Shown here piece after piece: positions 56,801 to 64,000 of a DNA stretch of 64,000 bases. The notes beneath the pieces were generated by a model, which did not search any database, had not been told where the DNA came from, and saw nothing but the letters and a program-made list of their open reading frames with translations. The translations under genes were made by a program, and so were the position numbers. Every line of letters begins with the position of its first letter. Positions within the stretch are counted from its first letter, which is position 1. The DNA comes from Liolophura sinensis (taxonomy: Eukaryota > Mollusca > Polyplacophora > Chitonida > Chitonidae). Location: contig NC_088301.1 of NCBI RefSeq assembly GCF_032854445.1, positions 50,519,187 through 50,583,186 of the forward strand, read 5' to 3'.

Positions 56801-59800
56801 TATGGTAAAACATCAAGAGGCTTAAAACCTGATCTAAGTTTGAAAACCACCTGTTTCTGCTTACCTGAGACAAAGTTGAAGATAGGTCCAACAGGGATAC
56901 GGAATCCTACAGGATGGAAGAGACCTGGAGCACCTTGGAGAGAGTCTGTGGTGTCTGGAGTGATCAAATCTTCTCCGACCTAAATTAGAAAAAAAATCCA
57001 ACCGGTAAGAAATTGGCTGGCCATAGAAAATGGGCAGGTGGGGGAAAAAACTAAAGCAAACCTGGGGTAAAATAATGAATGTCAGAAGTGTCAAAAAGGT
57101 GCATGCATTTTTAGACCAATCTGCACAATATGCAACATCACTATTGAACTTGTCAAAACACATGCATAACACACTTTAATACACTTCTAGAAACATCATT
57201 CTATCATGACAAAGACATATCTACAAATGCAAGTTCATAAAAGGTGACTTGGTAAAAAGAGGGCGTACTTTATTACCTGCAAAGAGAATACTTTTAACGT
57301 GCGTAGATGTCTGGGATTTTTTTTTTAATTCTACACAATATATGTTTAGGTAAATAATAAATTAAAAAATTATTACAAAATATTTTCTCAATTTCATTAC
57401 CAAACCTTAACCACTTTATACCACTTTTTAACTTTAAAATTAATTTTCAATTTTATAAGAGGATCTCACCTTTTTCTTCTTCAACAAATATTGCTGATAT
57501 TCTTCATATGAGATTGCCTATGGGGACAAACACAAATTACACAAGTCAAACACTGACATGCCTCAAAAATGCATCATTCCAAAATATGTTTGAAGACACA
57601 CATTCACATGTAATCGCTATTTGTTCAATTTGACAAATAACATGCAGCACTGTCTACACAAAAATTCCATGGAAAGCAGCGCTGTGTGCATTTTGTAAAC
57701 TTGATAGTGCATGCTACCTGTGTTTAGAAAAAAACTTGTTATGGCATAACCCAGACTTTCCCCATTACCCTGCCAACTGATGTCTTCCTATCGACCTTAT
57801 CTACACATACAAGTGATTATGATAACAGATGATAAAATCTGACCCATATTTATTCTCCTCCAATGGAGAGATTGAGAGTATTAATTATCTATGCAAGCAA
57901 AATGTATAAAGCATTACCGTAATTACATTTAAAAACAAAATGCACAACTTGCTACTGATGAATGACGAACATACATATGCCTTACAAAATATATACTGCT
58001 TTTCACAAGGGATTTTTGCTGTTGTTCTGAGGAGTTTGTTTACTTTGGCTATAGTTTAACAAATCTTTAACACACCTGCAGGACACTTTTTTTTTTTCAT
58101 TTACTCTTTCCTCATGTGAAAAAAAATAATACTGGCTTGTATGGAGAAAGTCACGTGCTTGTTTAAGTGGGGGAAAAACACAAGAACATGGGTAAAGAGG
58201 ACACCCTGAAGTTTCTAGATTGCTTTCTGAGGGTGTAGCAACCTAATGCCGACCATACCAATCTCAAACCTCCAACTACTCTCATTCTCTTGTCTGCCTG
58301 GCACAGTAGCACAGGCTTCAAGCTCTGCATTTGTCTATTTTTATCAGAGGATGATACAAATCAGGCTTCTCTAGAATTTATGAATCATTTGCTACCATAT
58401 CTCAGGCATGTGCCAAGATATTTACTTGATAAACTGCTAGAACATGTGACCTCTAGAAAAGACTAAAGACCAGACATAGCCATGCATAATGACACACGAT
58501 CAAACATTAGGCCTATATTCCAACCCAGTATAAAATATCTATTCCATATACACTGCATGAAAATAATTTCAGATTTCAACTAAAATGTTTTGTTTCTTAT
58601 ACCATTTGAAATAAGTTATACATATCACGGAAGTGTCTGATGCAACAGTAAAACCAATGGTGTTTGCGTTAGATCTGATCTACAGAGCCAAGATACGCCT
58701 AGAGCCAGACGGCAACGATGACCTGAATCCTCTTAATGAACATGACATCTCCTGACAGATGTGTTCATCTCCCACAGTCTTCATTCATGATACCCATGTG
58801 CTGGAGATTTTATGACCTTCCTCCCGACACTGATCCATGATCCTCAAAACAACTTAGGCCCACGTTTTCAAAAGAAAATTTCAGCCCTATGAAGTCGACA
58901 ATCATAAATAAAATATATACCGGTGCAGCAAAGTTTTGAAAAACATCTCAGAAGACTCTTTGTAATGTTATTACAGACATGAGTGCGTCTCTCTTACATT
59001 CTAAAATTGGCTCATTGGCAATATTTCAGTAATGTTTTGTATTGCCCTGGAAACTATTCAAGCACTGCATATTTCTTGAAAAGGAATGCATTTTTTTTGG
59101 CACATTTTCAGTCTGGGCATGACGACATTTTCACTTGAGTCATTCTGTTTAAGATTACCACATCTTAATTCCACATCATTATAGCATATCATTTCACTAA
59201 GAACAACGTTTGATCTATGCATCTACTTCTTCAACTGTCCCAGATGTATGGGAGACCAGAGCTGCCTGAATTATGAACTCCTTTGGAGGTGGTAGATGAT
59301 GCCGACAGTCTGGCAGCTTCCAACCTAAAAGCTATTTCTGGCTTATGTAATACCATCTTATATCATATCTGTACTCCATACAACATTTCCAGACGCTGCT
59401 CATGCAAGGAAAGCAGCAAAATATCACAGAAACTGTCTCAATGACTTATCAGGCCAAACCTATTTCTGATTAAAACACTACAGCTGCAAAGCTAAGCCTT
59501 TCTGAAAAAACAATCCTTTTCTTGCCACATGGCTTTTGCTAGCCACAGATGCAGCATTTAAAGAAATTTCAGAGGGTGTAAAAAGCAAAAAAAAAAAAAA
59601 AAAAAAAAACACACACTGCATGGTTGGCTGCTTTAATCAATGCCATGTTTACGGCACCACAGACATGTAATTACCTGACAATGATAATGGCAGCCGGTCC
59701 TCAACTTCCTAGGGGACATATTTTTTTTTCCATTTTGGCAAACATGACTTTTTTTAACACTGGAACTTTATCAAAAGCACATGTTGGTTTAAACCTGAAG

Positions 59801-62800
59801 TCAATTTTGGATATTCCTTACATTACATTTCACAACATTATGAACAAATCACTGTAGTCCTGTTAACTGACAGTAATGGTGACCATCCGATACAATAAAT
59901 CAATAGAAAATTCCTTGCACAACATAAAACCCTACAGAACACACTAGATCTGTATCTGAAACACTTAGCTGATGAAAGCCATACACAGCAACATTGCATA
60001 CAACATTCTCTGATCTGACCATTCATGTAAACATGTTTGTATAATGCTAGGCTTGACTCAAATCCAAACAATGATATCTCAGAAGACATCATTAATTACA
60101 TCACCACACAATAAGACCCATTTGCATGAAGACCATTACTATATGAGTATGAACAAAAAAGTCTCATATTATCTGACATCTTGTTTTCATTATCATTAAT
60201 GATTTTAAAATATCAATACACATGGTGCATCATTATTTACATACTTTTAGTATTTAATAATTATTATTATTAATAGCATGTATAAAATATACAAATTCAA
60301 AAGAAATGGATACTACATTGAAATTTCCAGATACATCATGAAATTTTAACAAGATGACAAAAAATATGCCAATTGCTATGTAGTTAATAAATACAATGTG
60401 CAACCAAAAGTAAATGACTGCATGTTTTTGGACATGTTACATGTTATTTTTGGGAAGTGTCCATGGGATTCTTTGTTTCAAGGAGTACTTTCAAGGAGTT
60501 TCCCAAAGTTAACATCGATTAGAGATGAAATTGATCATGATCAATAAATCAGTGCTAATACTTACTACTAGCAAATTTAAAGCTGGATAGGTTTAGAAAA
60601 GGTGGCATTATACAAACGACAACAAAATGTAACTTTTCATCTGTACTATCTACTCACCAAGCGAACATTCTTCACCTTGTAACATCCAAGAAATAAACTG
60701 ATAAAGTGCTAACATTCTACAACGTTCGGTTGGTAGGCGGTCCTCCAACTGTCAGTCATATACATACAGTACAACTAAAACTATTGCCTAACACCCTCCC
60801 ACATAACTAATCTGTCTTACCAACAGCCAACAAAAATGCAGAAGTGAGACGTTAAAACCTCATTTACTTACAAGTTGACATTTGGCGTACAAAAAAATTT
60901 GGAACATGTTCATTTTTGTAAGAAAACACTGCAGAAAGGAGGTTTATAGCATAGCTTGTTGTCTGAACTGAGCCCTGCACCTGGGTGCTTAAACTAAGGA
61001 CTTTTTACATAGCTATCTCAGAGTCTCGCCTTCACCAAGATATAATTAAAAAGTCATTTTTCACCACGCTGTTCAAATGATGAAGAGCTCTACTCAAGGG
61101 TGATAACTCAGTGACGTTCTTGCACTGCACACCTTGATGTGTCGAATTAATGTTCAGAGCATTTAGAGGCAAGAAATTATACTGTATCGGTAAAAGCAAT
61201 ATCAGATAGGGGATATATTAAAGAGTCACAGTTCTCACTGCATTAAAAAGTTAATCTGACACCATGATTGGTGTTTTTAAGGAGTCAGATTTGGTGCAGC
61301 TTGGACATTTTGACATTCTTGAAAAAGAGAGTTCTCCTTCCATAGATCATGCAAAAAGGGAATATGAATCAACTTGCCATTCAAGGATATTATTTTATCC
61401 GTTAGAACATATACTTCTATAAATTTACAGACTGCAAATTATTTCAGATGCAAGTTAATCTAACCAATATCTCAAACAAAATGGATACTAAACTTTTGTT
61501 TTCCATTTCCATGAGATGCAAAAAAAAAAAGCAATTTTCATGCAAAGCAAAAATTTATCAATCTGCACAATCTAACACAAAACATTTTGATGCAAGGCAT
61601 GGATAAACTCATTTACAGTGATTTGCAGTTTCACCAAGAAGTTGCCTGATTTTTTGTAAATGCTTTTATGAATCAACAAAACCGATCTATAAACATCAAT
61701 TCACAAAACACATGCTGAAATCATTGAAGTGAAGGTGAACTACTTAAAATAAATTCTGTAATATATTTTGAAATTCTTCACTTTTCAATGAAAACAATTT
61801 GTTGAAACTCAAATTTATTCTTTGCAGTCATTCCTAGCTGTAAAGAGTGACCCTTGTGATACAACATGCAGAGCAAAACTTCTCTTACCTCAATCATGTA
61901 GTCTCCTTGTGGTACTGGCTGACCACCAAACTTAATGCTTATTGTGTATGTGCCTGGGAACTGTGGTGTAAAGTGAATACTAAATGTGCCATCCACATTC
62001 TCCACGATGTCAATGTCAATGTCGCTTCCACTTGGGCTTCGGATGCGACAGGTCACCTTGCCAGTTCCAGCCTCAGCAGCATCAACCGTGATCACTGTAT
62101 CCTTTCCAACCATGACAGGGGTGTCCAGACCCTCTGTCCAAAGAAAAAAGGAGAAATAGTATACATGTCACAGCGTGTATGAATAAGTTTTTGTGTTTTT
62201 TTAATTATAAATCTTCTGAAAGGGGTGATAATGTCTTTATGATAAGATACAATTTAGACAACTGGAAATCAATTCTATTAATGAAAATTTAGCTTCAAAC
62301 ACCCAAATCATCTGATATCTAACATACAATATAAATGTTTGGCTACACTCATTGGCTGAAGAAAGTAGAGAAGGAGATGGTCAAGATAGGAAAAGTTCTT
62401 TGTTATACAGAAATTCTTTGTCATCCATGTGTTTTGTTAAATGCTGTACCAAAATCACTTTATCAGCCAGTAAGTGTAATGGATCTTACCTGTGATACGA
62501 CACCTGCTGGCATCACCTGTGGGGACTGCCTTAACATCAAAAGGTGCACCAGGCACCTGTTTATCACCGAATGTGACATCAACAGAGTACACGCCCAAGT
62601 CATCAGGAGTGAATTCTACATTGCAGGTTCCATCACCATTGTCAGTGACCTTGGGACAAATGTACGAGCCATCTGGCCTCTGAATTTAAAAAACAAATCT
62701 TTAATCACTATGAGTTTGTGAAAGTTAATACATGTATATATACCTAAATAAAGCCAACAGTTTCCCCTTGTGGTTATCAAGGAATTACTTCAATATGAAG

Positions 62801-63957
62801 GCTCAATCTATGTAAACAAACCCAAATAAAATTCTGAATGATAAAATGAACAACCACATTAGGCTAAAAAACTGTCAAGTAAAACACAGTTTAATTCTGA
62901 ACGCTTGCAAATCCAGTCCAATAAATAAATTCTATACTGAATTGAGATATTTCAACAGGTTTTGTATTTGAAAGTTATATAACATCTTTTTCTTTGCCCC
63001 TCTTCTTCAGCCCCTTTGACAGGAACACTCAATCCCACCTGCCCAATTACCTGAATGCAGATGTCCAGTTCAGCATTACCAGCTTCTCTAGTGTCAATGG
63101 TAAAGTTAAGAGGCAGACTGGCAGGTACAGTTCCCTGATCCAGTCCTTTGACCTTAACCTTGCTGGCATCTGCTCCAGGTAAAACTTGAGTCTGGAATGG
63201 GCTGTCAACAAAAAACAGGTAGATTTTTTTTCACAAATGACGCGTGTCGTATAATTTACGTCAATAATGATTAGACATGTATCACTAACACCCCTGCTGT
63301 TACCAATATGTGACCTCAACATTCACCATTTTTCACAATTTATGTTGAACAATAATGATCAAGTCTGGACATGAATTTACTGACAATATGACAAATATTC
63401 CATGGGTTTGTCAGGTAAGTTTGAACACACAGTCTCACCTGTTGCGCACTGGCTTGCCACCATATTTAACATCCACCTTGCATTTTCCCTCTTCTGTTGG
63501 AAGGTAAGTTGCTTGGTACACACCTTCGGCAGTGGGTACGATCTCTGCAGGACGAGTCTTACCTAAACACACAAATTTAATCCTTCACTACATCATTCAA
63601 GTCTTACAAATGTATTACACTGCTTTAGACCATGAAACAATAAAACTGTACTAACTTAATGAGAAAATAAAATTTACAATCACATGCATTGCTATCTGCT
63701 GCAAGCAAGCAATCTAAAGTTTGTAAAATACCTGTTGTGATAACTGAATCATAAACTATTTGCTACTTGCTGCAGTTCTATCTTACCTTTCTGGTCAGTC
63801 ATGGTGACCTCCAGAGGAGCATTTCCAGCCTCAGTGGTATCCACTGTGAAGGTTGCTGGGGCATTGGTGAAGACACCTTTCGGTTCTATCCCTGGGCCAT
63901 AACATTTGACCTTGTCCGCATCTACAGGATTCTCACACTTAACTTTGAAGGGTGAAC
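41683..63957 (-). CDS. FLN: Filamin, C-terminal half (repeats equivalent to 13-24), 5' end outside window
   Basis: Actin-crosslinking scaffold protein made of an N-terminal actin-binding domain (not in the window) and a rod of Ig-like repeats. The last repeat dimerises, and repeats 16-23 bind integrins and signalling proteins (family knowledge). Twenty-three - strand exons from 63957 down to TAG at 41683 give about 1186 codons in one continuous frame; all splice sites are GT-AG. Repeats carry the filamin signatures: GPG, EFT-TxDAG, GGLSLxxEGPSKAE, DGTCxVxY, PGxYxIxIKFxDxHxPGSPF. By similarity to human filamin A they equal repeats 13-15, hinge 1, 16-23, hinge 2 and 24. Introns are nearly all phase 1, so many exons could be skipped in frame. 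The protein ends [16 protein letters not shown]. Paralogue assignment (A, B or C) is not meaningful outside vertebrates. Confidence 0.96.
42181..42378 (-). CDS. FLN: Filamin exon: hinge 2 and start of repeat 24
   Basis: Encodes [20 protein letters not shown] then [20 protein letters not shown] and [20 protein letters not shown]. The Ser/Thr-rich first half is hinge 2; [12 protein letters not shown] begins the dimerisation repeat. Confidence 0.96.
42695..42910 (-). CDS. FLN: Filamin exon: repeat 23
   Basis: Encodes [20 protein letters not shown] then [20 protein letters not shown] and [20 protein letters not shown]. Ends with [10 protein letters not shown]. Corresponds to human repeat 23 (GALSVTIDGPSKVKMDC). 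Confidence 0.96.
42967..43112 (-). repeat. Dispersed repeat related to SINE tail (copy 1)
   Basis: Shares with 44666-44815 the order: tail-like block, GxTTTAxGG, GGAGT, GTAAxCCACxACCxTTT, ACAAACTTCTGGACTTGAAG, CxGTGCT. Lies in the filamin intron between repeats 22/23 exons. Confidence 0.5.
43113..43235 (-). mobile_element. SINE tail, reverse, in filamin intron
   Basis: AAGTTTTACACTGTACTGAA then GAATGTTTCACATCTATGAC and AGTCGCTAGCATTATGGTGC, the reverse of the tail and adjacent domain. Confidence 0.55.
43252..43312 (-). mobile_element. SINE tail, reverse, second copy
   Basis: ATGCCACACTCAAATATTTC then ACTTATATAATGGTGGCCAG and CATGG, directly beside the copy at 43113. Confidence 0.55.
43517..43687 (-). 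CDS. FLN: Filamin exon: end of repeat 22, start of repeat 23
   Basis: Encodes [20 protein letters not shown] then [20 protein letters not shown] and [17 protein letters not shown]. Acceptor preceded by a T12 run. [10 protein letters not shown] is identical to human. Confidence 0.96.
44153..44270 (-). CDS. FLN: Filamin exon: repeat 22
   Basis: Encodes [20 protein letters not shown] then [19 protein letters not shown]. Matches human repeat 22 (VNQPASFAVSLNGAKG...SPSGA). Phase 0 in, phase 1 out. Confidence 0.95.
44666..44815 (-). repeat. Dispersed repeat related to SINE tail (copy 2)
   Basis: GGTGTTTAAAACTGCAATCA then GAATTTGTTACTTAC, GGGTGGGGGAAACAGGAGTG and CACAAACTTCCTGATTTAAA. Same family as the copy at 42967. 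Confidence 0.5.
44974..45104 (-). CDS. FLN: Filamin exon: end of repeat 21, start of repeat 22
   Basis: Encodes [20 protein letters not shown] then [20 protein letters not shown] and RGLQ. HIPDSPF (Asp for the usual Gly) is also what human repeat 21 has. Confidence 0.96.
45736..45873 (-). CDS. FLN: Filamin exon: repeat 21 ligand-binding strands
   Basis: Encodes [20 protein letters not shown] then [20 protein letters not shown] and SVAEA. The [21 protein letters not shown] stretch (C and D strands forming the ligand groove) is almost identical to human repeat 21. Confidence 0.96.
46280..46381 (-). CDS. FLN: Filamin exon: end of repeat 20, start of repeat 21
   Basis: Encodes [19 protein letters not shown] then [15 protein letters not shown]. 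HKVxAxGPGLER matches human repeat 21, the main integrin-tail-binding repeat. The donor AAAA|GTAAG leaves one A, which forms Asn with the next exon. Confidence 0.95.
46382..48385 (-). other. Filamin 2-kb intron
   Basis: Clean GT-AG intron between repeat 20 and 21 exons. Donor-like sites exist (for example near 46885) but none pairs with an ATG in the needed phase. Nothing else identified. Confidence 0.8.
48386..48550 (-). CDS. FLN: Filamin exon: rest of repeat 20
   Basis: Encodes [20 protein letters not shown] then [20 protein letters not shown] and [15 protein letters not shown] (TAA)n microsatellite lies about 20-45 bp upstream of its acceptor. Confidence 0.96.
48570..48594. repeat. (TAA)n microsatellite
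   Basis: About eight ATA/TAA units, in the intron just upstream (- strand) of the repeat 20 acceptor. Confidence 0.9.
51987..52101 (-). CDS. Candidate alternative first exon of a short filamin isoform
   Basis: On the - strand, ATG at 52101 follows an in-frame TGA six bases upstream and has A at -3. It opens 38 codons ([20 protein letters not shown] then [18 protein letters not shown]) and ends with one base at a consensus donor, ATTG|GTGAGT. The next filamin exon (48550) needs exactly one base, so Gly and then TDPFDMAAS follow in frame. The product would be about 513 residues: part of repeat 20, repeats 21-23, hinge 2 and repeat 24. A TATA-like ATAAATATAA lies about 220 bp upstream. Drosophila cheerio has a comparable short filamin (FLN90). 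No transcript evidence is available here. Confidence 0.55.
52815..52943 (-). CDS. FLN: Filamin exon: repeat 19-20 junction (variant-1 equivalent)
   Basis: 129 nt, phase 1 both sides, so it can be skipped in frame. Encodes [20 protein letters not shown] then [20 protein letters not shown] and KIP. It corresponds to the segment of about 41 residues absent from human filamin A/B variant-1. That segment includes the first strand of repeat 20, which covers the ligand groove of repeat 21. Confidence 0.94.
53511..53663 (-). CDS. FLN: Filamin exon: rest of repeat 19
   Basis: Encodes [20 protein letters not shown] then [20 protein letters not shown] and [25 protein letters not shown] and [20 protein letters not shown] agree with human repeat 19. 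Confidence 0.96.
54105..54308 (-). CDS. FLN: Filamin exon: end of repeat 18, start of repeat 19
   Basis: Encodes [19 protein letters not shown] then [20 protein letters not shown] and [20 protein letters not shown] and EFTVNTKDA. The exon carries the 18-19 domain border. The donor GCAG|GTGATT is followed by a 13-T run. Confidence 0.95.
54579..54740 (-). CDS. FLN: Filamin exon: start of repeat 18
   Basis: Encodes [20 protein letters not shown] then [19 protein letters not shown] and [30 protein letters not shown] is highly conserved with human repeat 18. Confidence 0.95.
54950..55123 (-). CDS. FLN: Filamin exon: rest of repeat 17
   Basis: Encodes [20 protein letters not shown] then [20 protein letters not shown] and [18 protein letters not shown]. 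Textbook filamin Ig strands B to G, with GSPF repeat end (preceded by Met instead of the usual Pro). Confidence 0.96.
55366..55670 (-). repeat. Probable interspersed repeat in filamin intron
   Basis: Starts GGGGTTTTACACCGTACTTA like a reversed SINE tail, then an unusual GC-richer block (GCAAGTAAGCCTCCCCTCCA, AATGGGTCAACCAACCATTG, GCGAGGAAGTTACAACTCCC) unlike flanking intron. Single copy here, so family membership is inferred. Confidence 0.4.
55835..55963 (-). CDS. FLN: Filamin exon: end of repeat 16, start of repeat 17
   Basis: Encodes [19 protein letters not shown] then [20 protein letters not shown] and DAGA. [11 protein letters not shown] matches human repeat 17, the platelet GPIb-alpha-binding repeat in vertebrates. 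Confidence 0.95.
56257..56397 (-). CDS. FLN: Filamin exon: repeat 16
   Basis: Encodes [20 protein letters not shown] then [20 protein letters not shown] and YNQEPIE. VMPSGK...[11 protein letters not shown]...GLHE is nearly the human repeat 16 sequence. Confidence 0.95.
56865..56979 (-). CDS. FLN: Filamin exon: hinge 1 to start of repeat 16
   Basis: Encodes [19 protein letters not shown] then [19 protein letters not shown]. Residues such as [11 protein letters not shown] parallel the human start of repeat 16 (FDLVIPFTI). Phase 0 in, one base left over. Confidence 0.9.
57470..57517 (-). CDS. FLN: Filamin exon: hinge 1, Tyr/Lys-rich
   Basis: A 48-nt exon of 16 whole codons ([16 protein letters not shown]) between good splice sites, phase 0 both sides. 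It sits where human filamins have the hinge between repeats 15 and 16. The sequence is lineage-specific as far as I can tell, and it could be skipped without breaking frame. Confidence 0.85.
59587..59609. repeat. A-homopolymer, about 23
   Basis: Long A run followed by CACACAC in the 4.4-kb filamin intron; it could be a decayed retroposon tail. Confidence 0.85.
60658..60675 (-). CDS. Candidate 18-nt filamin microexon at hinge 1
   Basis: Within the 4.4-kb intron, an 18-nt segment encoding VKNVRL is bounded by TTACAAG| and |GTGAGT on the - strand. Flanking exons are phase 0, so inclusion keeps frame and gives GDYMIE-VKNVRL-AISYEE, which reads like a natural strand extension. The acceptor has only a modest pyrimidine tract (TTTATTTCTT). 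Confidence 0.3.
61889..62133 (-). CDS. FLN: Filamin exon: repeat 15
   Basis: Encodes [20 protein letters not shown] then [20 protein letters not shown] and [20 protein letters not shown], ending [11 protein letters not shown]. It follows human repeat 15 (EETVITVD...GKGKVTC...DVVENEDGTF). The usual SPF repeat ending is replaced by QGDYMIE. Ends on a codon boundary; the next intron is 4.4 kb. Confidence 0.95.
62490..62679 (-). CDS. FLN: Filamin exon: rest of repeat 14, start of repeat 15
   Basis: Encodes [19 protein letters not shown] then [19 protein letters not shown] and [20 protein letters not shown]. DNGDGTCxVxFTP and VPGAPF are the Ig-repeat C-terminal strands; GDASRC begins the next repeat. 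Confidence 0.94.
63051..63201 (-). CDS. FLN: Filamin exon: end of repeat 13, start of repeat 14
   Basis: Encodes [19 protein letters not shown] then [20 protein letters not shown] and [11 protein letters not shown]. The VPASLPxxFTID stretch matches human filamin A repeat 14. Ends on a codon boundary. Confidence 0.94.
63439..63562 (-). CDS. FLN: Filamin exon: rest of repeat 13
   Basis: Encodes [20 protein letters not shown] then [20 protein letters not shown]. It leaves two bases, which form Ser with the next exon (RNSPF, the usual repeat-end SPF motif). Confidence 0.94.
63787..63957 (-). CDS. FLN: Filamin exon: end of repeat 12, start of repeat 13
   Basis: First filamin exon fully in the window. 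Encodes [19 protein letters not shown] then [20 protein letters not shown] and [18 protein letters not shown]. Phase 1 at both ends; the preceding exon lies beyond the edge. Confidence 0.94.
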
Positions 63958-64000
63958 CTGGAGAGCAAAGAAAAACTTATTAATAATGTTCTGCTGTTGG

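Larger units (their letters stand above)
57518..61888 (-). other. Filamin 4.4-kb intron at hinge 1
   Basis: Separates repeat 15 from the hinge exon. Contains the candidate microexon (60658) and the A-homopolymer at 59587; otherwise AT-rich unique sequence. Confidence 0.75.

Noticed and set aside
59675-59719. ATG plus donor in the hinge 1 intron that would join the hinge exon in phase
   Set aside because: Only 15 codons ([15 protein letters not shown]) with an A-rich upstream and no in-frame upstream stop close by; expected by chance in a 4.4-kb intron.

Overview
The window is AT-rich animal DNA with spliced genes, GT-AG introns, long 3' UTRs, microsatellites and fragments of tRNA-derived SINEs. 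The SINE remnants and the two proteins point to a lophotrochozoan, most likely a mollusc (inference; species not determinable here). There are no bacterial features, rRNA genes or CRISPR arrays.

Two conserved genes lie tail to tail. On the + strand is an SR-protein kinase gene (SRPK1/2/3 family, closest by eye to SRPK2). Thirteen confident coding exons run from 17948 to 34732, and there is a possible first coding exon at 7595-7695. The kinase is split by a long acidic, Thr/Pro- and Ser/Asn-rich spacer, as is usual for SRPKs. One core exon (23851-23958) carries an extra A that breaks the frame as assembled. The intron after the catalytic-loop exon begins with an 18-copy, 68-bp minisatellite. 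The 3' UTR contains a strong hairpin, and a plausible polyA signal lies at 37484.

On the - strand is the 3' half of a filamin gene. Twenty-three exons from 63957 down to the stop at 41683 encode about 1186 residues, equivalent to human filamin repeats 13 to 24 with hinges 1 and 2. The N-terminal actin-binding domain and repeats 1-12 lie beyond the right edge. All exon phases join cleanly and nearly all introns are phase 1.

The most interesting candidate is in the 4.3-kb filamin intron 48551-52814. An ATG-initiated exon (51987-52101) with an upstream in-frame stop, a consensus donor and the correct phase could start a short filamin of about 513 residues (part of repeat 20 to repeat 24). It would replace exactly the exon that corresponds to the segment missing from human filamin variant-1, the strand that masks the ligand groove on repeat 21. 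Other candidates are an 18-nt microexon at hinge 1 and a tandem splice donor in the SRPK gene.

Layout: 1-7582, non-coding upstream DNA with repeat fragments; 7583-34732, SRPK exons and introns; 34733 to about 37510, SRPK 3' UTR; about 37511-40340, intergenic with repeats; about 40340-41682, filamin 3' UTR; 41683-63957, filamin exons and introns. The two proteins have unrelated jobs (splicing-factor phosphorylation; actin crosslinking and mechanosensing), so their adjacency implies no shared pathway.
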